Source: Acetobacteraceae bacterium
GTDB taxonomy: Bacteria > Pseudomonadota > Alphaproteobacteria > Acetobacterales > Acetobacteraceae
Direction: 5' to 3'
Assembly: GCA_003164305.1 (NCBI GenBank)
Contig: PLSZ01000131.1
Span: 203 to 12,256, forward strand
DNA: 12,054 nucleotides
Under the pieces are notes generated by a model. That model saw only the letters and a list, made by a program, of their open reading frames with translations. It was not told where the DNA came from and made no database searches. Position numbers and translations under genes: made by a program. How positions within the stretch are numbered: position 1 is the stretch's first letter; each line of letters starts with the position of its first letter. Below are positions 1 through 7,038 of this stretch, piece by piece.

Positions 1-1938
1 GCCGTCGTCGGAGACCTCGATGATGACCTGGTCGCCCTCCTGAAACGCCTTGAGCTGGACCATCGCCGCTTCCGGCTTGCCGGCGTCCACCCGCTGCTCC
101 GGCGTTTCGATGCCGTGATCGATGGCGTTGCGGACCAAATGGATCAGCGGATCGCCAAGCGATTCGATGATGGTCTTATCGGCGGCGGTGTCCTCGCCAA
201 CGATTCTGAGCTCGATCTGCTTGTCCAGCTTGCGCGAGAGATCTCGGACCAGCCGCGGGAAGCGTTGGAACACCTCCGAAACCGGCAACATCCGCACATC
301 CATGATCGCGCGCTGCATTTCCTGCGCGAGGCGGTCAATGATGGCATATTGGTCCTTGATTTCGCGGCTCATCTCGCGTGAGCCGTAGACGTCCTCAGCC
401 CGCTTCGCCAGGAATGGCAGACTGTTCTTGGACACCACGAGTTCGGCGATCAGATTCATCAACGCATCGACTTTCGCCTGATCCACTTTGAGCACGTGAG
501 CGACCTGCGCGGCATCTCCGGCCGCCGGCTGGCCGGGGTCCGCTGTCGCGCTGGTCGCCAGCAGCGGCGCCATCGACGCCGGAACGGCCTCTGGGCCATC
601 GGCGGCGCGCTCCGCCCGCACCTGCAATCCGGTGATCAGTTCCCTTAGCTTCTCGGGCATTCCGCCGGCCGCCTCGGCGGTCGCGGCGGCCAGTTCGCCA
701 TCACGGACCGACCAGCCCAAACTCGACAGCAGACTGCCCACCGTGGCCTCCACTGCCGCCATGCGGCGCTGGAGCACCTCGGGGTCGCCCGGCATCGCGA
801 CGATACGCATCTGTTCGGCCAGAACGCGTGCCGCCATCGGCCTGTCCGGGGCGTCCGCCGGCGGCGCGAGGTCTTCAGGCTTCGGCGCGAAGAGGCCCGG
901 TGCTTTCGCTTCACCGGCGGGAGCGGCGTTGACCTCGGCGATGGCGGTGATCATCGCCGAAGCCCAGATGGGATTGGGCAGCTGGGCGGCGAGGATCGCG
1001 TCGAGCCAGCGCAATGCCGACGCGACCCAAAGACGCGCATCGGTCTGCTCGAGCAACGCCGCGACCGCGATGCGCAAGCCGGAGAAGTCCCGCGCGGCCA
1101 GCCGTCGTTTGGCGTCGCCGTCGAAATGCGGAAGCGCCCCTGGGTTCACCAAATCCCCAACCGGCAGGACCAGCGCCTCAGGCGGCACGGCGACGATGAC
1201 CACCTGCTCGATGACATAGCGGAACAGGTGCTCGACCGCTGCCCGCGGTTGGGCGACCAGAGCACGGAATGCCAGGGCGCTTTGGAACGGATCGGTCTCG
1301 GCCAGCGGCACGAACGGCTCGCGGCGGAAGATCTGCAAGGACCTGAGACCGGGAAGTCGTGGAAACAGGTTGAACGGGTCCTCGCCGCGATAGAAGCATC
1401 CGTCATCCGGCACATAGGACACCGCGAGCAAGGCGGGGCCGCCCGCCAGGGTCTCGGCGAACGCCGTCAGACGGTCCGCCTCGGGCAGTTCGGCCAGCCA
1501 ATCGGCGCGCGCCGCGGGGGTGGCGAGCGCGCCGGCGGTCACGATTTCATCGGCGTGCGGAATGAATGCGCGCAGGCGCCTGGACAGGTCCACCGACGCC
1601 CCGTCGGCATCATCGGGCAGCCGGCCGTGCCGTTGCAGTTCATCGACCCACGCGGATACCCGGTCGAGCGCGTCGAGCAACGCATCGGCCATCGGAGGGT
1701 CCAGCGTGACCACGCTCGCGCGGACCGCGCCAAGCAAGTCCTCGCCGGCATGCAGCAAGCGGGTGAGGCCCGGCACGTCGAACAGGCCGGACGCTCCCTT
1801 CAACGTGTGGACGGAGCGGAACACCTCATTGACCAGCGCCTCGTCCGACGGATCGCGTTCAAGCTTCAACAGGCCGGCGGCGGCGTTTTCCAGGTGTTCC
1901 CGCGCTTCCGGGATGAAGCGTTCCAGCAGCGTCGTCAT
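1..1938 (-). CDS. cheA: Chemotaxis histidine kinase CheA, 3' part missing at the window edge
   Basis: CheA takes phosphate from ATP onto its own histidine and passes it to response regulators, under control of receptors through CheW. 646 codons are visible without a stop. The N-terminal Hpt (P1) domain has the phospho-acceptor motif FRSVHTLKGASG with His44. Residues about 105-480 match no domain I recognise, and no typical CheY-binding P2 is obvious; an Ala/Pro-rich stretch lies near 335-360. The P3 dimerisation helices start near residue 485 (VDQAKVDALMNLIAELVVSK). The VRMLPV motif is at 548-553. The HATPase N box is HLVRNAIDHGIE with Asn604. The window cuts the gene in the G1 box (DDG, 644-646), so the rest of the kinase domain and the C-terminal CheW-like P5 domain lie outside. 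The ATG overlaps the stop of the preceding response regulator gene as ATGA, implying translational coupling; the Shine-Dalgarno is weak. Family call is very secure; the role of the middle region is unknown. Confidence 0.96.
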   Translation of the reverse strand, partial: MTTLLERFIPEAREHLENAAAGLLKLERDPSDEALVNEVFRSVHTLKGASGLFDVPGLTRLLHAGEDLLGAVRASVVTLDPPMADALLDALDRVSAWVDELQRHGRLPDDADGASVDLSRRLRAFIPHADEIVTAGALATPAARADWLAELPEADRLTAFAETLAGGPALLAVSYVPDDGCFYRGEDPFNLFPRLPGLRSLQIFRREPFVPLAETDPFQSALAFRALVAQPRAAVEHLFRYVIEQVVIVAVPPEALVLPVGDLVNPGALPHFDGDAKRRLAARDFSGLRIAVAALLEQTDARLWVASALRWLDAILAAQLPNPIWASAMITAIAEVNAAPAGEAKAPGLFAPKPEDLAPPADAPDRPMAARVLAEQMRIVAMPGDPEVLQRRMAAVEATVGSLLSSLGWSVRDGELAAATAEAAGGMPEKLRELITGLQVRAERAADGPEAVPASMAPLLATSATADPGQPAAGDAAQVAHVLKVDQAKVDALMNLIAELVVSKNSLPFLAKRAEDVYGSREMSREIKDQYAIIDRLAQEMQRAIMDVRMLPVSEVFQRFPRLVRDLSRKLDKQIELRIVGEDTAADKTIIESLGDPLIHLVRNAIDHGIETPEQRVDAGKPEAAMVQLKAFQEGDQVIIEVSDDG

Positions 1939-2336
1939 CGGATCGCCGTCCCGGCCAGCAGCCGCGCCATTTCCTCGAGGTCTTTCGGCCGGACCGGCTT
2001 CGTCATGTAAAAGTTGGCGCCCGCGTCGTAGGCTTTCAGGGCATCCTGCTCCTTGTCCTCGGTGCTGATGGTGATGACCGGGACACGCCACAAAGCCGGG
2101 TCCTCGCGCACCGTCCGGATGACCTGATAGCCGTCCATCTTTGGCATGTTGATGTCCACCACCAGCAGGTCGAACGATCCGGTCATGGCCCGTTCGACGC
2201 CCTCCAGGCCATTGACGGCTTCCTCCACCTCGAAACCGGCCCCTTCCAGGACGTCGCGGTAGAACATGCGCATGGTGATGCCATCCTCGACGACGAGGAC
2301 GCGTGGATTGCGTTTTGGTACCGTGATCATATCCAT
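1935..2336 (-). CDS. Single-domain response regulator (CheY-like)
   Basis: A 133-residue stand-alone receiver domain, probably a phosphorylation target of the CheA encoded next to it. The fold is complete: acidic pair E17-D18 in VLVVEDG, phospho-acceptor Asp61 in LLVVDINMPKMDG, switch residue Ser91 in PVITIS, and conserved Lys113 in MTKPV. There is no output domain. The start chosen is the ATG that shares one base with the cheR stop (TGATG); a second in-frame ATG two codons later is possible. An open frame continues upstream inside cheR but is non-family sequence. The stop overlaps the cheA start (ATGA). As the only single receiver in view it could act as the CheY output or as a phosphate sink; the sequence does not decide between these. 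It resembles the MDGY-type receivers found with CheA hybrids as much as flagellar CheY, so no gene symbol is given. Confidence 0.93.
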   Translation of the reverse strand: MDMITVPKRNPRVLVVEDGITMRMFYRDVLEGAGFEVEEAVNGLEGVERAMTGSFDLLVVDINMPKMDGYQVIRTVREDPALWRVPVITISTEDKEQDALKAYDAGANFYMTKPVRPKDLEEMARLLAGTAIR

Positions 2337-3193
2337 CACCGCGAAGGCTTCTGATAGACGATGGAATCGGCATGTTTCCGCGGTTGGAACAGCGACGATA
2401 TGCGGCTCATGCTTTCCGAGTGGCCGAGGCAAATATAGCCGCCGGGCGACAGGCAATCGTACATCGCCTCGATCGTTTCGCGCCGCGAGCGGTCGTCGAA
2501 ATAGATCAGCATGTTCCGGCAAAAGATCACATCGACGTCGCGGAACCGGCGCATGAACTGAGGATCGACGACATTGCCCTGGGAGAAATCGATGGAGCGG
2601 CGGAGATCCTCGGAAATCCGGTAGCCGCGGTCCTTCACGCGGCTGAAATACCTCCTGATCAACTCCGGAGGCAGCCGTTGCAGCGACCGCTCGCCATAAA
2701 CGCCGGTGGCGGCCTCGGCCAGGATCGCGGAGTCGATGTCCGAACCGAGGATCTCGATGTCATGGCGATCCGCGTCGGGCCAGTGTTCCAGGATGTAGAT
2801 GGCGAGGGAGTAGGGCTCCTCGCCCGACGAGCACGGCACCGACCAGAGTCGGATCGGCCTGCCATCGTTCCGGCCCGCCGCGAGTTCGGGCAGAATGCCC
2901 GCGACCAATGCCTTCAATTGATAGTCCTCGCGGAAGAAATAGGTTTCGTTCACCGTCATCTGGTTGACGAGGCGCTGCATTTCGTCGCCGGAGGCTTCGA
3001 AGCGAATGGTCGCGAAATACTCGCGGAACGTCGCGCAGCCCAGTTTGTCCATGCGGTCGATGATGCGCCGGCCGGCGAAGTATTTCTTCTGCGCATCGAA
3101 CATGATACCGGTTTTCCGGTAAAAGAATTCGCGGAATTTGGCGAATTCCTCATCGGAGATGACCGTTTCCGTCTGCGCCACGGGCATTGTCAT
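2336..3193 (-). CDS. cheR: Chemotaxis protein methyltransferase CheR
   Basis: CheR transfers methyl groups from S-adenosylmethionine to glutamates of receptor signalling helices. The product is 285 residues, normal for the family. An N-terminal all-alpha domain (about 10-75) is followed by TVNETYFFRE (80-89), the SAM-binding motif VPCSSGEEPYS (119-129), the acidic strand end GSDIDSAIL, the family signature FCRNMLIYF (224-232) and the closing GHSES (257-261). All expected motifs are intact. The ATG at 3193 lies 4 bases after the HEAT-protein stop; an in-frame ATG at 3187 is an alternative, and an ATG at 3229 would overlap the HEAT gene. No clear Shine-Dalgarno is visible, so translation is probably coupled. 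The substrate is presumably the receptor encoded at 7039-10023. No C-terminal TPR extension is present. Confidence 0.96.
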   Translation of the reverse strand: MTMPVAQTETVISDEEFAKFREFFYRKTGIMFDAQKKYFAGRRIIDRMDKLGCATFREYFATIRFEASGDEMQRLVNQMTVNETYFFREDYQLKALVAGILPELAAGRNDGRPIRLWSVPCSSGEEPYSLAIYILEHWPDADRHDIEILGSDIDSAILAEAATGVYGERSLQRLPPELIRRYFSRVKDRGYRISEDLRRSIDFSQGNVVDPQFMRRFRDVDVIFCRNMLIYFDDRSRRETIEAMYDCLSPGGYICLGHSESMSRISSLFQPRKHADSIVYQKPSR

Positions 3194-3197
3194 GTCG

Positions 3198-3809
3198 TCA
3201 GCGGCCGCGGATGCGCCGAATGGCGGCATCGACGGCGAACCGGATGAACGCCACGTCCGAAAACCGTTCCGCCAGCCCCTGCAGCGCCGGTATCACGTCC
3301 GGCTCCCCCGCCTCAGCGAGGGCATCGAGCGCGGCGGCGCAGACGTTTACGTGCGGGTCATTGGTCACGACGCGGCGCAGCCATTCCGGCACCATCGGGT
3401 GCGCCAGCGCGGCCAGCACATCGACGGCGAATATGCGAACGTCGCTGTCCGGATGCGCCAGCATCGATTCCACATGGGGCGCCACCTCATCCGGCATTTG
3501 TTGCAGCGCCTCGATCGCGCTGTTCCGCAAATTGGCGTCTTCGCTGGCGAGCAGCGGCAACAGGCCGTTCACCACGGCGGCCGACCTGTGAACGATCAAT
3601 CCGGTCAGGATGATGCTGCGAACGCTGAGGCCTGGCTCGTTCGCAAGATGGGTGCACAACACCGGCACGGCATCCGGCATTCGCGACAGCGCCCGCGCCG
3701 CCCGCCGCCGGATCGACGCGTCGCCTGACGTCAGATCGGCGATCCAGTCGTCCCGGTCAGGCGGGACATCGTCGGCGGTCGCGACAACGTTACGCCTAAC
3801 GAGCGCCAC
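3198..3809 (-). CDS. HEAT-repeat protein encoded between cheB and cheR
   Basis: A 203-residue cytoplasmic protein with no signal peptide or membrane segment. From about residue 30 it is built of paired short helices with HEAT character, about five repeats, for example DASIRRRAARALSRMPDAV (30-48), EDANLRNSAIEALQQM (90-105), HPDSDVRIFAVDVLAAL (119-135) and DPHVNVCAAALDALAEAG (151-168). HEAT solenoids are protein-binding scaffolds; no catalytic motif is seen. The start is a GTG 6 bases after a GGAGG Shine-Dalgarno lying inside the end of cheB, giving a 14-base overlap with cheB. The open frame runs further upstream, but that part is only the cheB shadow. The gene ends 4 bases before cheR. Position in the operon suggests a partner of CheB, CheR or the receptor in adaptation. 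That is inference, and the exact function is unknown. Confidence 0.88.
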   Translation of the reverse strand: MALVRRNVVATADDVPPDRDDWIADLTSGDASIRRRAARALSRMPDAVPVLCTHLANEPGLSVRSIILTGLIVHRSAAVVNGLLPLLASEDANLRNSAIEALQQMPDEVAPHVESMLAHPDSDVRIFAVDVLAALAHPMVPEWLRRVVTNDPHVNVCAAALDALAEAGEPDVIPALQGLAERFSDVAFIRFAVDAAIRRIRGR

Positions 3810-4905
3810 GGCGGGCCTCCGCGGTTGCTCGCGCCGCCGCGACGGGAGCCAGCCACGACACCAGTTGGTTGGAAATGGCATGGGCCGGCAGAACGGCGTC
3901 GGCGCCCCGCAGGCGGACAAGCTCACCCGGCATGCCAAATACCACCGACGTGGCCTCATCCTGGGCGATCGTGCGGCCGCCGCGGCCGCGCAGGTTCGCC
4001 ATCGCCTTGGCGCCGTCATCGCCCATGCCGGTCAGTTGCACACCGACCAGCCGCTCGGGCGGCATCGCGTTCATCGCGCTTTCCACCATGCGGGTCACGC
4101 TGGGGTGCCACAGATGGTGCGCGCTCGCCGGCGCCGGCAGCGCCATCACACCGAGAACGGTCTTGGTGAAGACCAGGTCCGCGTCACCCCGCGCGATGTA
4201 CACAGTGCCGCCCTCGAGCACGGTCTGGCGCGTTACCTCGGTCACCGGCACATGGCATAGCGTCGCCAACCGGCGGGCGAAGACCCCGGTGAAGCTGCTC
4301 GGCATATGCTGGGCGATCACCACCGGCCATGGAAAATCGGCCGGAAGTCGCGGCAGTATTTCCTCGAGAGTGCCGGGGCCGCCGGTGGACACGCCAACCA
4401 GAACGATCCCCAGTCTGTCGCGCGGCAGCGGGGCCATCGCCGGCTCGGCTCTCGCGGTACGGATCGGACGACGTTCCACCAGCCGCGATCGCAGCCCGCG
4501 CGACCGCCGCACCGTCGCGGTCGCCGCGGCGCGAACCTTCAGGATCAGTTCGCGCTCGATCCGGATGATATCCCGCGACATGGTGCCGTCCGGCTTGTGG
4601 ACGAAGTCGACGGCGCCAAGCTGGAGCGCCTCGAACGTCGCCTCGGCGCCTTGCTCGGTCAGCGAGGACACCATCACCACCGGTTTGGGCCGCTGCACCA
4701 TGATGCGGGAGAGGCAGGTCAGGCCGTCCATCTCGGGCATGTTGATGTCCAGCGTGATCACGTCGGGATCGAATTCCTCGAGCGCCCGCAACGCTTCCAC
4801 GCCATTGCGGACCGCCAGCGTCTCGAAGTCCCGCTCCGGCTCGAACAATTGAGCGAGATGGCGGCGCATCAATGCCGAATCCTCGACGATCAGCAGCTTA
4901 ATCAT
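3796..4905 (-). CDS. cheB: Chemotaxis response regulator protein-glutamate methylesterase CheB
   Basis: CheB removes receptor methyl groups and deamidates receptor glutamines when phosphorylated by CheA. The product is 369 residues, standard two-domain length. The N-terminal receiver (1-120) has E8-D9, phospho-acceptor Asp53 in VITLDINMPEMDG, the MVSSLT switch region and Lys104 in HKP. A linker rich in Arg and Ala (about 123-160) follows. The C-terminal esterase domain has the full triad: Ser173 in VGVSTGGP, His200 in IAQHMP and Asp297 in LTGMGDDGA. The start is ATG giving MIKLLIVEDSALMRR, right at the receiver, though the Shine-Dalgarno is weak. It is the first gene of the tightly coupled cheB-HEAT-cheR-regulator-cheA run. 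A 478-base repeat-rich gap precedes it, so it may have its own promoter there. Confidence 0.97.
   Translation of the reverse strand: MIKLLIVEDSALMRRHLAQLFEPERDFETLAVRNGVEALRALEEFDPDVITLDINMPEMDGLTCLSRIMVQRPKPVVMVSSLTEQGAEATFEALQLGAVDFVHKPDGTMSRDIIRIERELILKVRAAATATVRRSRGLRSRLVERRPIRTARAEPAMAPLPRDRLGIVLVGVSTGGPGTLEEILPRLPADFPWPVVIAQHMPSSFTGVFARRLATLCHVPVTEVTRQTVLEGGTVYIARGDADLVFTKTVLGVMALPAPASAHHLWHPSVTRMVESAMNAMPPERLVGVQLTGMGDDGAKAMANLRGRGGRTIAQDEATSVVFGMPGELVRLRGADAVLPAHAISNQLVSWLAPVAAARATAEARRGAR
3816..3820 (-). promoter_or_regulatory. Shine-Dalgarno GGAGG that sets the HEAT-gene start
   Basis: GGAGG on the minus strand, 6 bases before the GTG at 3809, inside the last codons of cheB. It selects this GTG over other in-frame starts upstream and indicates the two genes are coupled. 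Confidence 0.7.
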
Positions 4906-4944
4906 GTCGTTACGGCTCTGCCCGGTCCGAAACTGACCACCGGT

Positions 4945-5234
4945 CTTGGTGTCTGTCCGGAAACAAATGATAAGGCAATGATGTGTTGAGTCGGATTGGG
5001 AACGGTTCTAACCGCGTTTGCCCATCTGCGTGAATCCGCGTTCATCCGCTTTCTTATCCGCGCTAAGATTCTTTTCGCCGGCCAATCTCTGGCGTTTGAA
5101 CCGCCAAAGGAATTTATCGCGGATAAGAAAGGGATGAACGCGGATTCACGCAAATGCTTTCGGACCGTGTTCCGATCCGGGGAAATACCGATGCGACCGG
5201 AATTACCATTGCCTGATTCCGGACGGACACTGAG
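4945..5234. repeat. Large nested imperfect inverted repeat (about 290 bases), MITE-like or REP-like
   Basis: Three nested pairs of arms face each other. The outer pair is 4945-4962 with 5217-5234 (15 of 18 bases match, including GTCCGGAA). The second pair is 4973-4980 AGGCAATG with 5207-5214 CATTGCCT. The inner pair is 5027-5062 with 5118-5152, matching over 35 bases apart from one extra base in the left arm. A weaker match (CGGAT..GGAAC..GGT) links the stretches between the second and inner arms. The inner arms contain repeated ATCCGCGTTCATCCGC-like units, a sequence type I recall as dispersed in several bacterial genomes. No target-site duplication is evident at either edge and no transposase is present. 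It lies between the cheW-like gene and cheB. It could be a non-autonomous mobile element, a REP-type palindrome, or a structured leader of the cheB transcript. Confidence 0.7.
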
Positions 5235-5270
5235 GCAACACACAGAAATTTTCGCTTCGGGTAACGATCC

Positions 5271-5323
5271 CCCCTTATCGTCATCCCCCGAACAAGTCGG
5301 GGGAGGGGGATGACGATAAGGGG
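5271..5323. repeat. Perfect 19-base inverted repeat, strong hairpin after the cheW-like gene
   Basis: The arms 5271-5289 and 5305-5323 are perfect reverse complements (CCCCTTATCGTCATCCCCC and its partner). A competing inner stem pairs 5285-5291 with 5297-5303 around loop ACAAG. It lies about 60 bases after the cheW-like stop on the minus strand, where a terminator or processing site would sit, but no T-run follows on either strand, so a classical intrinsic terminator is not supported. The GTCATCCCC-type core resembles dispersed palindromes I recall from Alphaproteobacteria. It may stabilise the 3' end of the upstream transcript or separate it from cheB. Confidence 0.75.
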
Positions 5324-5383
5324 TCAGTGCGACAGCCGACTCGTCTGATGCCGGGCGTCGCCATGGGGCCGGCGTCACGGCCT

Positions 5384-6985
5384 TCAGCCCCCGCCGTCCT
5401 TCAGTGCGTCAAGTTCCATCACGTTGAGCAGCTGATTCACGTCCAGCAAAAGAATCATTCGCTTTTGCGTTTCAAGGTTGGCGACACGGCGGATCAACTT
5501 TTGCTGTTCGGCGGAAAGCTTTGGCGCCCCGTCGATGAAGCGGGCACCGATGCGCATCACCTCGGAGACCGAGTCGACGATGAATCCGGTTCGCACGCCG
5601 GCGATGGTAAACACCATGATGCGCTGGCGATCGTTTCGCTCGATGCCCTCCAGGCCGAAGCGCCGCCGCTGATCCACCACGGGCAGCACGCTGCCGCGCA
5701 GGTTGATCACGCCCTCGATGAACGCCGGGGTCCTGGGGACGCGGGTGAGTTCATCCGGCACGCGGACGATCTCCTGGACCGAGTCGATGGGCACGCCGTA
5801 TTCCTCATTCATCAGGCGAAACACGACGAACTGCTCCTCGTCGTCGTTCTCGCCGGCCGCGACGGCCGCCTTTTCGTTCGCCATCGCTTCGCCTTCCTCG
5901 GTTTCGCCAATCAACTTACGTACCTCGGTCACGTTGAACATCTGACCGGAGGACAGAATGGAGACGAGGCGCTTGCCGTCATCCAGCCGGCAGATCGATT
6001 GGATATCGTCCAGCGAACGGTTCTGACTCAGTAACGACGGCATGGCGTCGATCGCCGAGCGGCCAACGCGCAGCACCTCCTTGATGCTGTCCATCACGAC
6101 GCCGACCGAAGTGCCCAGGCTGTCGCCCAGTGATACCACCACGACTTTGTTGGCCTCACGCACCTCGGCCGGCGGCAGACCGAACATCTCGCGCAGGCTG
6201 ACCAGCGGCAGCAGGCGATTGCGCAGCGTGATGACGCCGAGGACATGCGCGGCGGTATTGGGAACCTCGGTGATGTGCTCGGGCAATTGCACGATTTCCT
6301 GCACTTCCTCGATGGGGAAGGCGTATTCCTGACCCGCCACCTCGAAGCTGACCAACTGGTTCTCGTCGATGGTGCCCTCGGCCGGCTTCGCGGCGGCGGC
6401 TTCGGTGTGCTGGCCGGCCAGCGCCGTGCCACGATCGGTGTCGGTCTTGCCGCCGAAATCGCGAAACTCGCGCTTTATGAGGTTGGCGGCGTCCAGGATC
6501 ATCACCATCGAGGCACCCGCGTGGCCTTTGATCATGCCAGTGACGACTTTGGTATCGACGGTGGACTGGATCGTATCGGCGGCCTCGATGTCGGCGGCCT
6601 CGACGGTCACCACATTGGCCATGCGATCGACCACCAGCCCGATCGGACGGCCCTGGTCGAGCACCACCACGCGGGTGGCGTCGTCGTGGCCGACCTGCTC
6701 GAAGCTGAACACGCTGCGCAGATTGACGACCGGCAACACGGTGCCTCGCAGGTTCGCCAGCCCTTCAAGAGAAGCCGGACTCAACGGCATCCGTACCACG
6801 CCCGGCATGCGGATGATTTCCTTCACCTCGGCCAGCGGCACCGCGAACATTTCGTCCTTCACATGAAAAATCACGAACTGCCGGGCGTCGCCCGTTGTTT
6901 CGTCGCCGGTCTGACCAGCGGGGCCGATGAGGCCGCCGCTTTCGGCGACGACCTCTCCCGTCGTGACGCTGCTGACATCGGACAT
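5384..6985 (-). CDS. Chemotaxis adaptor with three tandem CheW domains
   Basis: CheW domains bridge receptor tips and the CheA P5 domain in signalling arrays. Most CheW proteins have one domain (about 150 residues); this one has three in 533 residues. Domain 1 spans about 34-172 (starting ARQFVIFHVKDEMFAVPL, core LANLRGTVLPVVNLR), domain 2 about 209-360 (LVSFEVAGQEYAFPIEEV, core VITLRNRLLPLVSLR), and domain 3 about 384-523 (QFVVFRLMNEEYGVPIDSV, core VINLRGSVLPVVDQR). The linkers are Ala/Glu/Thr-rich. The chosen ATG has a GGAAGG Shine-Dalgarno 7 bases upstream. An alternative ATG at 7039 overlaps the receptor stop (TAATG) and would add 18 residues, but has no Shine-Dalgarno. The gene directly follows the receptor gene, so the two are probably co-expressed. 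Domain 2 has RNR where the others have RGS or RGT. No kinase or receiver part is attached, so it is not a CheV or CheA. Confidence 0.95.
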   Translation of the reverse strand: MSDVSSVTTGEVVAESGGLIGPAGQTGDETTGDARQFVIFHVKDEMFAVPLAEVKEIIRMPGVVRMPLSPASLEGLANLRGTVLPVVNLRSVFSFEQVGHDDATRVVVLDQGRPIGLVVDRMANVVTVEAADIEAADTIQSTVDTKVVTGMIKGHAGASMVMILDAANLIKREFRDFGGKTDTDRGTALAGQHTEAAAAKPAEGTIDENQLVSFEVAGQEYAFPIEEVQEIVQLPEHITEVPNTAAHVLGVITLRNRLLPLVSLREMFGLPPAEVREANKVVVVSLGDSLGTSVGVVMDSIKEVLRVGRSAIDAMPSLLSQNRSLDDIQSICRLDDGKRLVSILSSGQMFNVTEVRKLIGETEEGEAMANEKAAVAAGENDDEEQFVVFRLMNEEYGVPIDSVQEIVRVPDELTRVPRTPAFIEGVINLRGSVLPVVDQRRRFGLEGIERNDRQRIMVFTIAGVRTGFIVDSVSEVMRIGARFIDGAPKLSAEQQKLIRRVANLETQKRMILLLDVNQLLNVMELDALKDGGG

Positions 6986-6992
6986 CGCACTG

Positions 6993-6998
6993 CCTTCC
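6993..6998 (-). promoter_or_regulatory. Shine-Dalgarno GGAAGG for the triple-CheW gene
   Basis: GGAAGG on the minus strand, 7 bases before the ATG at 6985. It favours this start over the TAATG-coupled ATG at 7039. Confidence 0.6.
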
Positions 6999-7021
6999 GC
7001 TGGTGTTGCCCGCTGGTGTTG
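6997..7021. repeat. 12-base direct repeat with 13-base period in the receptor-cheW gap
   Basis: CCGCTGGTGTTG occurs at 6997-7008 and again at 7010-7021. It lies between the two candidate starts of the triple-CheW gene. The period of 13 is not a multiple of three, so a duplication here would have shifted any frame through it. Confidence 0.6.
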
Positions 7022-7038
7022 AACCCGCGACCGGGCCA

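Noticed and set aside
1126..2010. Plus-strand open frame of 294 codons opposite cheA
   Set aside because: It is a shadow of cheA, whose own frame is open throughout and carries the Hpt, P3 and ATPase motifs.
4996..5313. Plus-strand open frame of 105 codons in the same gap
   Set aside because: It is the opposite strand of the same repeats, with no Shine-Dalgarno and no recognisable domain.
5271..5323. Intrinsic terminator for the receptor-cheW transcript
   Set aside because: The stem is strong, but no T-run follows on either strand, so it is listed only as an inverted repeat.
4902..5378. Minus-strand open frame of 158 codons in the gap between the cheW-like gene and cheB
   Set aside because: It runs through the inverted-repeat element and hairpin, has no family character, and its composition follows the repeats.
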